From assembly GCA_963970005.1 (NCBI GenBank), contig CAXAMN010000003.1, positions 172,344-236,343 of the forward strand: a stretch of DNA of 64,000 bases, given 5' to 3'. A program made the position numbers and the translations under genes. This DNA is from Durusdinium trenchii (taxonomy: Eukaryota; Sar; Dinophyceae; Suessiales; Symbiodiniaceae). Below, piece by piece: positions 35,901-47,900 of the stretch. Under the pieces are notes generated by a model. That model worked only from the letters and a program-made list of their open reading frames with translations, made no database searches and had not been told where the DNA came from. The first letter of the stretch is position 1. Every line of letters starts with the position of its first letter.

Positions 35901-38900
35901 GATCTTCCACCTCCACCACCACGGGCCCTTCACCCACCTCCACCACCGGTGCAACTGATGGACCAGGGAAATGAAGCGAGGGTGGTCCTCCTGGAAGCAA
36001 CTCGACCGGACTCTGATCTGGCGGCCGCAAACCTGAAGACTCAGTACCTGGAGATGGCCCAAGAATTTTATCAAGCTCTGTGATCTCTTCATCTTCTGAT
36101 TTCCTCAATGTCGCCTTCTTCACATCTGCAAGTTTGCCGTCATCAAGCTAGCGTTTCCTCTCATCCTCTCTGTTCTTGTAAGCGACAATGTATTTCTCTG
36201 CACGTTCCTGAACTCGTTCAACTCTGGCTTTACCCTCTTCTGTTTTGCTCAACTCATTTGCAATCCTCGCCTTGCAAACTCTGCTGTGCTGACGATGAGC
36301 AAGTCCACTTTGAGCTGCCAAGCAACCATCACACCCTTCAGTGTATCCGAACTGCTGCAACTCCACGTCACGACGGATGTAGAGACCTCTTGGCACATAG
36401 TCCCTACCCTTCACCTTCGCCACCGGCTCGGGCATCTTCGGCTCCTCTGCTAGCTCAATCTCTATCGGCCGCAAGGGTCCTGGATCTGCAGTCACTGGTG
36501 GCTTCAACTGCCACGGCAACCCAATCAAAGACTCCAATGCTGCCTTCGTCCACTGCTCGTCCTTGGGCTTCCGCTTCACGCTCCAAGCTCGTTCAACTCC
36601 TCGATCAGTACCAATCCACTTCAAAGCTGCGCCTTCTTGCAAACCCAGATACACCCCATCTTCAAAACGAGGCTCAACCTTGGCGGGATTCCGTTCACCT
36701 TTCAATCTCTGAAAAAGAACGCATTCCCCAAATGCAGGAAGCTTCAACTGCCACCGTTTCCCTGTCGATCTTTCATAAGGAGTTCTGCCATCTTGTCCTC
36801 TACTGAATCGAGATAGCAAAGTCCCAGCATAATCAATCAACCAAGGCAAGATTGGATGTCGAGAAGATATGGCGGCCCCATAGTTAGCCTCCAAAGCTGA
36901 CTTTAAGGTCCGACACATTCCCTGGAGCTTACCCACTGCAGTCTCTCTGGGTCCATCTCTCCCCTTTGACAGCATCTTCAAAGCCAACACCGGGAAGTCT
37001 CGCCTGAACCTCATTGCGAAGTGCCACCAAAGACCGTTCTGTATCAGTCTTCGACACTGCATCTTGCAAGCCCAAACAACGAAGCAACTTGACAACAATG
37101 GTCACTGGATACTGATGATCTGTAACCCCTTTGCACGGCATGGCCACTGAAAAAGTTCTTTGCTCCAAGATCGCCAGAAGAGGCAAACACTCCTCCTCCC
37201 GCCGTCCAAGATAAAAGTAGTCCATGCTCACCCGAGGCCTCCTCCTTGCTTTGTCGTCAGCATCTTCTCTCACTCGATGATGTGCTAGCGCTCGTCCACG
37301 GCCTCTAACACAATGATTGCACCAACTCCTATATGGCAGATGAGTAACATTGTGCTCATCCACCTCCTGTGCACTTGGCTTCAAGGGTGTGCTTTGTGCG
37401 ATCTTCTCGATCTCCTCACCCCCACTCAATTCTCCATGCAACTCCTCACCGACACCTTCCCCAGGCGCCTCATAGTCCTCCCAGCCTTCTGGGAAATAGT
37501 CACTGGTGTCTACGTGCAAGCTCATAGGACCTGCGCCATAAACATCAGAACTTGGATGCACTGCTAATTCATGGGCCTCATCACGAGCCGCTGTCGTCTC
37601 CTCCTCGGCCTCCTCCGCGTTCACTGCATGAATGAAGAACGACCGATCAGGACTTACAGCATACTCTGGACTCACCTCTAGATTGCTGGAGGCACGATCC
37701 ACGGTGCCGGCCCGTTGAAACCCTCACGCGACGGATGCACAACATGCATCTTCTGCACATAAACACCTTCTTCTTGATGTAGTTGCATCCGCTCTCCGGT
37801 CTCAATCTCCTCAATCCAGCTGTCCTCCCAATAGGGTGCCAACATAATCCGATGACCACGATTGGCAACTTGAGCGGCCGACATGAGGACCTTGTGCACC
37901 TGAGCAATGCTGAATTCTGTTCCCCTCACCTTTCCTTCTTCTGTCACAATGAGAGGTTTCACTCGATACAACTCTGGAACAATCTCTCCGTTCGCACTCA
38001 AGAAACTCACACCGTCAACTGGGGCCAATTGCTCATGCTCTGCAAAAGCTTCTGCTGGGGCAACTGACGCTGCGGCTCCTGAATCAACTGTCACTGTCAA
38101 TGGACATGCACCTTGAAGATACTGCTCAATGCGACACTCCATCTCATCAAAACGGCCCTGCTCTGCATCCGCCACAATGCGCCTTGCAATGGCCTACGCC
38201 CTGCTCAATGCACACAAGTGTTTGATGGTCAAACTCCCAGCGCTCACTGGATGCTTTGGCGCTGCACTCGACGCCGCGCCCGGCGATGTTGGGGACGATG
38301 GAGTGGAAACCTGAACGACGGGCGGACTGGGTGCCGACGATGATGAAGCTCCTGTCAATCTCAACCGCTGAAACTCCTCTACTGCAGCCTTGGCATAGCT
38401 CGATTGCAACTGAGACAGCAAAGGTGAGGTCTCCTTGTCAACTGCGTTCAAGGGCTTGGGACGGCTCCAACACTGATCCTTGTAATGACCCGTCTTCCCA
38501 CAGTTGTAACAGACAGGCTTGGCTTTTCCTCCACCTTTCTTCCCTTCAAAGCCTTTGCCTTTCCCTTTTCCCTTGCCGCCATCGGGGATCTTGCCCTTCC
38601 CCTTTCCTCCTTCCTTACCTCCTTTGCCTTTGCCCTTCTTGCAATCCTTCTGCATATGAGGACCTCCACAAATGTAACAACCACCTCCCTTGCTCAACCC
38701 AACTGACCCAACATCCATTGTTGTTGATGCCACGGGTGCCACCTGCTCAATGTAACTCATAACTTCTTCACGGAGTTCAAGGTATGTGGTGTATCTTGCA
38801 GCGTTCATATGCAAGTGCTGTTTCAAGGCATTCGGAACGATGTGAACTAATGCAGCCATCTTCATAGCATCAGAAACACGGTCAGCTCCTGGCCTCGACT

Positions 38901-41900
38901 CATACTGCACAATCAGGTTCTCCCAACTCACCAATTCCGCCGCCAATCTGTCAATGCTGATCGCTGCCGACGGGTTGGTGATCTTCATAAGGTCAGCTCT
39001 TTGACGGCCAATGGTGACCGGGTTGAACCGAATCTGAAGCAACCTGAATGCCTCAAAGCCGTTGGGCCTCCTGGCCTGTCGCACCAAACTCCTAGCCTCA
39101 CCCAATGTGTACGTGGTCAGCATGGCATAAACATTTGTATCCGCATACTGTACCAACAATGGGTCCAAGTGAGGGAAATGCAACAAAACATCGCCTTGTG
39201 TCATGGGTGTCTTCTGTTGTGATGTTGCAATCCATTCCAACACTTCATAGATGCCAGGCATGTTTGAATCACTCAACGTAATGATGCTATCTGCCCAATC
39301 CAAGAAACTGCTTTTCCCATCCGTTGGATTGAACAGTCCCGGCTTGCCCAACTGCTTGCTGTCAACTCCACCTTGTTGAATTGCATATGCAACAGCCGGA
39401 CTTGTTCGAATACCACCTGGGCCAACTCCGCCAAAACCAGGGCCTCCAATGTTGCCAGCTCCTCCAATGTTAAACACTTGAGGCCCACCAACATTTCCAA
39501 CCCCATTCGGCGTCACACCACCAGCAACCTGTCCAGCAGCCGTCGATGGCCCTGCAGGCACAGGAGGGGGGTTGTGCACCGGCGACTGTCCACCCGGCGA
39601 TTGATACCCGGGCGGTGAAGCCCCTGATGCTGATGCAGCTCCTGAAACCGGTGGTGCTAACTGGACCTGTTGTTGCTGAACCTGTTGAAGCGCCTGACCC
39701 ATCTGTTGCATCTGCTCCTGCAATGTGGTCAAGATCGTTCCAACCTGCACCAACTGGTCATGACTCTGCTGTTGTTCCTGTTGAAACCCAGCTTGAACTT
39801 GTGTCACCACCTCATGCACCACTTGCTCTGTGACAATTTGTGTATTCTGAACTGCATTCCCCGTCCCTTGCACTGCTTGACTCAATGATTCGATCTGCTG
39901 TCGCTGATGTTGCTGTTCCTGTATCATCTGTTGCAATGTATTGGTCAGGGCTCCAAGATCTGCACCACCTGATCCGTCCGCCATGATCAAGTGATCAAAC
40001 CCAACAACAATGGCAAGAAAACAAATCAATGCAACTGCTGTCTGTACCCCAATCCACCTCCAATGCAACCAGAACGATCGGCCCAAAACTACCGGTCCGG
40101 CTGAGCGTTCACGCTCCAAGGGATGCGGGCTTCGAATCGCCCGCTCCCTCATGCCATAGCTGCTGGTTGTTTAAGCGGCCCAGCTCCGCTACCATGCGAA
40201 ACTCTTTGAGCACTTTTTCCTTCGGCTTGGTAAGAACAGGTACTATACATGATCATAGCCATAAGGCCGGTGAACCTCAGACAATGGATGATTCTGGCTT
40301 GGTTTGGGGAAAGGGTCGGACAGTCGATGATTTGGGATCGCTCCGAAGGTCGTACCTCACGCATTTCAACGTCTAGGCCGGAAAGGTCACGATCCCCGGA
40401 CGATGAGCCGTTAACAGCGGTTGCACCTGCTTGACCCTCCCGCATTGGCTGGTTCCGCCTCTCCACGCACTTTTGAGCGAAGACTTCAGGCTTCGAGATC
40501 ATCAAAAACGATCTCCAAAATGGTGCATCTTGTCCACCACGTCTCCGTGCCGCGACCTCCTTCGTCTCCCTTGCGCACCACCCCCACCGCGCGGCTTTGG
40601 TTCGTGCTGACTGGGCACGCAACGTCCAATGAGTGCGACGATCTGCGGGTTCGTGCCCGGCGGTACGTCCGGCGACCGCTTCTCCACCAGGATCCTGCGA
40701 TGACATCGTTGGGAAGCGGACCCCGAGTCCTTCGGGTGACCCAAGGGTGAACCGTGAAACTGTTGGATTATCTATGTCTATAACTAAGAAGCAAATCTAT
40801 CTATCTATCTTTCTTTCTTTCCTTCCTTCCTTCCTACTTCCTAGCTATCTATCTATCTATCTATAAATATGTGTGATCCGTCGATAGCGGTCTTCAAGAC
40901 CTTCATGTCTTGCGATCTGTTGAAGAGTCTGAGCATGCAAATGGAAATGCATGGAACCCACCTGAAGAGGATCAAGTCTCAACAATGGACGTTTCGACTG
41001 CCAATGCTTTTGGCTCAAACCTGGACAGCCTGAAACTCCTCTTTGCTGAGATCAGCTTATGCTCATGAATCCAGCTAGTGCCATGGCATGCCATGGCACA
41101 TTCATCTGGTTCCCTGCTTCCAAACTCTTTCAAACAATCTTTGATTCTCGTCTTCCCCAGCTGTGAGGATCTCTCCTGGCCGTGAGCTGTGGCATGGTTT
41201 GGCAGTCCGCATAAGGCAGGATGCCACCAAAAAGCTCCTTAGCCAAGCTCTCCAAAAAAAGCAAGACCTTCCTCCTCCGGAGCTCCGCTCCCTGTTCAAG
41301 CGATCCATCACCCCTTTCAACGATCCATGGGACGATGTTTTTTTCATCGCGCGACTCATGATACGCCTACATCCATAATTTTGCGTGTGATATTTTTCGG
41401 TTTAAACGTCAGGTAAATCTTCCATTTCCTGGATGGTCTGGGTCAAAGGTGGTTTTTTTAGTGGAACATCAGCAAACTGACAACGGACCAGCGAACTGAC
41501 CAGTTTTCAGAGTTCCCCAAAAAACGACATCAACGATCTGGATGCCCAAAAATAACACCGTCAGGACCCGTGTCACGGGGCCGTCAAGAAGACGCTCCCT
41601 TCCCAGGACCAGAAGTATTTCTTGTTCAGGACTGATCGCCCGAGACACAACATTGAACAAGAACGTTCCCTCTCCAGTACACAAGGACAAGTTGACTTGC
41701 CAGCTCTCGCATCTGCCAAAGCTCGATGAGGATGCAACCAGCGGCCCAAATATCCACCTTCTCCTGATCGGATCGACTCAGCAGTTGTCCAAACATATGG
41801 GCAGCAAAACATAAATCCCTTTGCTCATCTTCACAGTCATTCATGTGTCTTGCACCGTTGCATGAAACCTGTCGGCACGAAACCCAAACCTCTACGAAGG

Positions 41901-44900
41901 TACCCACCAGGTACTCCGACTCCGCCCATGCATCCTTCGCCCACGCATGCTTCAGCTTCTTCTCCAGCTCCCCCACAACAACATCAGACTTCCAAATCAG
42001 CCCCTTCCAGCATCCAAGAGAGGTCAAGTGACCTGAACTGGGACTATAGTGGTACATATGGGATAGCCTAGGATGGGCTGCTCAACCTCCCATAGCCTCT
42101 TCCAGCACCCTCTTCTTTCGCCCCAGGCGTCCGTCAGCTTCCCCACGCTGGCGTCATAGCACTCGGGTGCCATGTAGCGCGGGGAGCCGCCTTCCCCGTC
42201 CAGCTTCCGAGCGATGTGGGTCGACCTCAAGGGGCGAACCACCACGTGCGCGTCTCGCATCTCGCATCTCGCGTCGGGCGTCGGTGGATGAGCGAGATGG
42301 ATGGAGATGAGCCCGAGAACATGAGGAGATGGATGGTTCGGTTGGTTCATGTGTGGGACAGAAGACACATTGAAAAAAGATGCTTATCTTGGGAGACATA
42401 GTTGGTCCGAAGCCTTTTTGCCTTGTCGTACTGAAATCAGTGTCGCATGTCGGAACCCTGAGATAACATGCTCAAGCTGCGCTGCAAAGGAACAACAAGC
42501 ACCCTGAGGGAGGCCACGTTTTGTGAAACGAGGTTCAAGAGAACTCTTCATGAAGTTGCCAATAGTTGCTGATGACATCTCATGACATATGTCGAATATT
42601 GTCCAATATGATATGGGAATTTCACCCCCCCCCCCACCCTGGGGGAATCGAGTCAACGAACCAAAAAACACAATCACCAGGGCACTCCATGCACATCTGA
42701 TGGGCAAGGCCAAAATCGCAGATCTTCGCATTCTGTCCAGCGTCCAGCAGTATATTCATGGACTTCCTCAGGAAGCACACCACAAGAGGGCAGTCAAAGT
42801 GGTATGATCTCATGGGTGCGGAGTGGTGCAGAACACATACCTGGATTGCAGGTATTACAAATCGTCCTAAAACGAGACTTCAGGTGAATGTTGTGTCTCG
42901 AAGAATGCTGTCAGCAGCTGTCAGCAGCAGCTGTCAACCCCAACTTGTTAGATGACAATAACTACTGCGCACTCTACTCCGCTTTGAGCTTTTTCCTGCA
43001 GACTTGTTGTCACCCATTCGCTAAAGACGGTGACAGCGATTGTTGTTTGCCTCCAGACACATAGTTCTTGCTGTTTGTTGCCTCCTTAGACTGGCTTGGG
43101 ACATGATGTGCTCCAGCGGAATGCTTGAAACGGGAGGACGGAGGGACAGGCATTTGCTGGACTTGGCTTCAGGTGACTTCTACGTGTTTGGCCCATGAGA
43201 AAAGTTGAGGATCCTCTTTTGTAACCTCTGCGCACATTTTGAGAGTGAATCAAAATAGGGAGATCTCCCAGTTCGAACACCTGGAAGAAAAAACATAGAC
43301 ATACATAGACCAATCTAATCCAATCTATCCATTGGTTAGGTGCTTGGGATGATCAATACCCATAGCTTCCATCTCCTCTCGAAAGTTCCGGCCGCATTTT
43401 CTCTTTGGACCCTGCGGACGGTGACCCCAGCAGCGAATTTCAGGCGAAAGCCTGGTTTTGAACCTGCGCGGCAGCGCAATGGATTGGAGGCGAACAAAAT
43501 CGCAGCTGCACTGCAGCTCAATGTCTCTTTAAGACCAACCCTTACTTGTTCCCTTGCTAGGTGGAAAGTCGAATCCACCGTCAATCAGCTGCTGTCTTGT
43601 GAAGACCTCCTGCAACTGATTTGCCTGGAACCCAGCCTCCTTAAACTGTTGAGGAGAGTATCCTGCTTCTTGAAGTTCCTGAAGGGCAAATAGAGATGAT
43701 GGTGCCCGGCCGAAAAGGCCTCTGCTTGCTTCTCCTGATCGAAGTTCTGCAACTGTGAATCCCGCTTCGCAGACCTGCTTGGCATTCCATCCACAGTAGT
43801 CACGAAGCTCCTGGCCCGTCACACCAGCCTTGCGAAGTACCTTTGGATGGAAGGAAGACATAACCATCATGCGGATCCATGCACGACGGTAAGCAACATC
43901 CACAAGCACTGGTGCTGGCATCTCAGGCTCTGAATCTCGAGCCAAACGTAGAAATTCAATCAGTGGCAAGAAGACTTGAGGTGAATAGTCAACGAATAAA
44001 CGCCCTTCAGCATCAAGTTGATCTTGCCAACGGTCCGACAACATGGAAGCAAACTTGTTGTCCCCAAGCACGCTGAACAACTCTTTCCTCACTTTGACAA
44101 CCTCTTTGCCACCAACATCGATAGTGACAATGGTCCGATCTGAAGCCGCCATGGAAAGTTGCGCAAACCCTTTTGTGTGGAAACTTTTGTTGGAACAATA
44201 GGGCACAATAGAGCACAACTGATGCCACAAATGACAATACCGTCACCGGAAACTTTCTTTAAGCCTCTACCATATCCTGAAAAAAAAAACGGTTTTTGTG
44301 CTGAAGAAGGTGTTCTTTCTCGTGCTTGTTCTTTCTCTTGCCAACTGGCCCAATGCTGTCTGTTGCGATCCACTGCGCAGCTGCGATCATAGCGGCGAGA
44401 ATGAAAAGGTCCCGATGATCCCAAACTCCACCCGATGATCGCCAAGCGGCAGGTCCCGATGCACCACGCGCTGTGAGTGGAGGAAGGACAAACCCTGAGG
44501 GCCGCTGAACAGGGGTTGGGGTTGGGGAGGAGCCTCGCAAAGTTCTGACTCGGTTTGGGACAAGTAGGACCAAAATCGACCAAAATGGTGTTTAATCATG
44601 CAAAAATTCAGTGTAAACTTGTTTGAACAGCAAAAACCCAGTAACTGCAGAGTGAAGCTTACTCAGCAAATCTGTCCAAAACCAAAAAACACCGATTGTT
44701 GCTCCAAGTGGTATACGAACTTGATGAATTCCTCGCGCGCGAGATATCTTCGGTACCTCTTCTGTGAGATCACAAGACACATCCTAACACTATCAACAAT
44801 CACTATGCCTTAGATGATCTTAGATGGGTCCCATGTTCATAACCCCCTCCCTGTATTATTCTATATATTATTCTTGTCCCTCCTCCTCCCACCGCTTCCA

Positions 44901-47900
44901 CGCCTCCGCGGTTTGACACGCAATGAGCCACCGTTGCCTGGGCCCCAGCGCTGAGGTGGCCGCCAGTTGAGACCGCCCGAAGAGCCGGTCGTGCAAGGAG
45001 CCACCGGCCATGAACTCCTGCGAAGCCCAGGCACAGGCACGCGCGTTTTCTGTGCCGTCCGCGCGGTGAGGAGCAGGGTGGGGCTGGAGGGGATGGAGGC
45101 TTGGTGGCCTGGAGCTGGAGGGTGGATTTTGGAGTTTCTGAATGTTTCTGGAAGGTTTTTTGATGCATTTTCATGTGTATTTTTTCTGCACCCGACGAAA
45201 GAAAAAATACAACACAAACAAAACAAGACACGACAAACGCAACACAATACACGGAAACCGAAAGAAAAACACAAGGAAAACAAAAAAACATAGACTGAAA
45301 AGGGCATCTCTTGTCGCAGCTTTGGGCTTGCATTGAGCAGATTGCGAACACAGGGGTTATTGTTTGGGCCTCAGATTATCAGACCCTTAGCATTTGGAAG
45401 GCAACTTGCAAACAAACATAGCACGCGAGTGGTATATGGGCAGCGGATGCCGTTGAATTCAACGTACGAGCAGTTCGAGGAGTTCAGCCTTCTCCTCAGG
45501 TGAACATAAATTATTTGCCTGCTATCCTGGGTTCCAGTTTGCATCCAGGGTTCCAGTTTCTTCCATTAAACTAGCAGAAGAAGCATTCAACCAACAGCAT
45601 GATATGACACGTGAGCAAGCAAGAAACAACATGCAACAAGAAGCAACAAGTGCCACAACCAAGAAAGCAGCACCAATCAACATCGCAGCCCACAAGGAGA
45701 CCCACAAATTTACACTTCAAGGTCGACAAAGTACTGCACCTTGCACTTTCAGGTCCACAAAGTACCCCACCTGAAAGGAAATCTGCACTTCAAGGTCCAC
45801 AAAGGACTGCGCCTTCCACGAAATGTGCACTTCAAGGTCCACAAAGTACTGCACCTGCCACGAAATTTGCATTTCACGGTCCGCAGAATATTGCACCTGC
45901 CACGAAATCTGCACTTCAAGGTCCACAAAGTACTCCACCTGCCACGAAATCTGCACTTCAAGGTCCGCAAAATACTGCGCCTGCCACAAAATCTGCACTT
46001 CAAGGTCCACAAAGTACTGCGCCTGCCACGAAATTTGCACTTCAAGGTCCACAAAATACTTGCAGGTGCAAGGTCCACAAAATACTTGCCCCGAAATGTG
46101 TTCAAGGTTTTCACGTGGCAAGGAGCCAACAAAGGGCCGACGTTTCCGTTCAAGATGTTCCCTACTAATTTCGTTTGAGGCAGACAAAGGGCCGACAACC
46201 TATACGGGCGGCCGACAAAAGGGTGACAACGTTCATTCATATAATATAAGGACATCCCATTGTGTTATTGTCCCTTCTCCTACGATCGTTCTTGATACCT
46301 ATATACATATACCTGCGCAGCGTCTCTGTCTTCCTTCACACCATAGCAGGTTGTGACTCATACATTTGGTTTACTAACTTGCTTGATCTTACAAACTCTT
46401 ACTATATGTTTAACTTCCAATCATGTAGCTGTAGCTACTTCTTATCCAAGTTATCTCTTGCCTGTAATGCACTTGCATTTGGCTTAAAACAAGTATCTAC
46501 TGTAATATATATATCTAACATCTTCTGGTAGAACTAACCCCAACAAATTGTTCTAAAATTCAACATTCAACATACTTATTGTATATTTTTTTGCTTATCC
46601 GGACTTATTGAAGTGCAAGTTAAGATGTGAACCTTCAGGCTTACGTATAGTGTCCTAACTGGAGTTGTAAGTGTCCCAAGTATAAGGAGACATATAGTAT
46701 GGCTTGAGCCTGGGTCTTGGGCAAGGGCGAACCTGGCGTACCGTCCACAAACCTCGGAAAAAAACAAAGGGTGCATGTGACCGCTCATGACGACGAGGGG
46801 TCCGAGACGCCAGTGTTGCAGTATCCGCCACGTGTATCCAGCGTCACCACAGCCTGAGAAAGAGAAGCCTGAGCGAAGATGTCTATAAACCATTATATGT
46901 AAAACTATTGGTACTTAGAACTGGTGTCGGCTTCGTTTCGTGACCTTACTTGGGTATCTGTTACTTCTTCATTTTGTCATGTCATCTCCTTGTAGATTGT
47001 AATAGTTCTGCCTTGCCTCGTTCTTTGTTTGCGCTGCCTCGTTCTTTGTTTGTGCTCTCTCTCTCTCTCTCTGTCTCTCTGTGCCCTCTATGTTATTTTC
47101 TTTTATGTATATACATGCTCAGCCCCCACCCCACGACCTCCCCAAAGCAACCAAATCGTCAGTTTCAAGCCATTGGTTTTCTGAATGGTTGCATTGGTTT
47201 TGTAGATGGTTGGACTGGTTTTGTAGATGGTTGCATTGGTTTTGTGGATGGTTGCATTGCTTTTGTGAAGGGCTGCAAACACATTGGAGATGGGGTATTG
47301 TCATTGGTTTGACGGGCACTTGACAAACATATTGAATGTGGAACCTTGGTAATGATTTGGCGTGTGTGTGTCTGTCGGACATATTGACTATGGAGCGGTA
47401 GTGGAAATGGCAGCAAATGCAAAGGTGATGGAGAAGCCAGATATGCGAAGCGACATAGCCACGGTGGCGTCAATGGCATCCTGCAGCCTGATGTTGCCGG
47501 GGTCGATGGAAACCATGCTTGGCCAAAGGAAGGTAGACACTTGCGAGAATATCAGACTCAAAGGGATTGAGACAAGCAGTTGCAGCCAGACAGTGGTATA
47601 AGCACAGAAGCAGACATAACATTTGCATTGCAGTGAAGTCATGATGCAGACAACAGACATTATGTATACTCACTTAAAGGACATGTGTTGATGCAATTTT
47701 GTTGGTTTACTGTGAGTTGAGAGCTACAAGTTTGAACATGACCCAACGCTCGTCGGCGCTCCTTTTTGTCAAGTGGGGCTTGCAAATCCACTATGCCCCC
47801 CCAAGCATGCCACGGGAAGTGGTCACAAAGGCTTCAGGGGGGGTGGCCGGTAAAGCACCTGGGGGCGTCCCGGTGAAAACGGAGGAGTGACGGGCAATGG

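Larger units (their letters stand above)
33033..40283 (-). mobile_element. Ty1/copia LTR retrotransposon, full length, minus strand
   Basis: 7251 bases with 89-bp LTRs at 33033-33121 and 40195-40283, flanked by ATGGA on both sides. Internal order on the minus strand: primer site, gag with two zinc knuckles, protease, integrase, a C5-methyltransferase-like domain, reverse transcriptase, RNase H, purine tract. Integrase before reverse transcriptase defines copia. Much of gag-pol is in one frame, but in-frame stops lie at 38194, 36148 and 35837, and the reading changes frame near 37690, 36960, 34075 and 33535, so this copy is probably not autonomous. It sits in the intron between kinase exons g and h, in the same orientation as the gene. 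Confidence 0.93.

Noticed and set aside
37670-37705. Intron between copia protease and integrase (AG|GTGAGT seen near 37680)
   Set aside because: A donor-like string is present, but the frames overlap so closely that a small indel is simpler; no matching acceptor was found that restores frame.
41102-41359. Minus-strand frame reading GGGRSCFFWRAWLRSFLV
   Set aside because: Another frame of the same region gives the kinase segment ELFGGILPYADCQ with matching splice phase.
45721-46085. CRISPR array
   Set aside because: Direct tandem units without unique spacers, in eukaryotic intron context.
45611-46356. Long overlapping frames on both strands suggesting a repeat protein
   Set aside because: The 42-base period, a multiple of three, explains openness in several frames at once.
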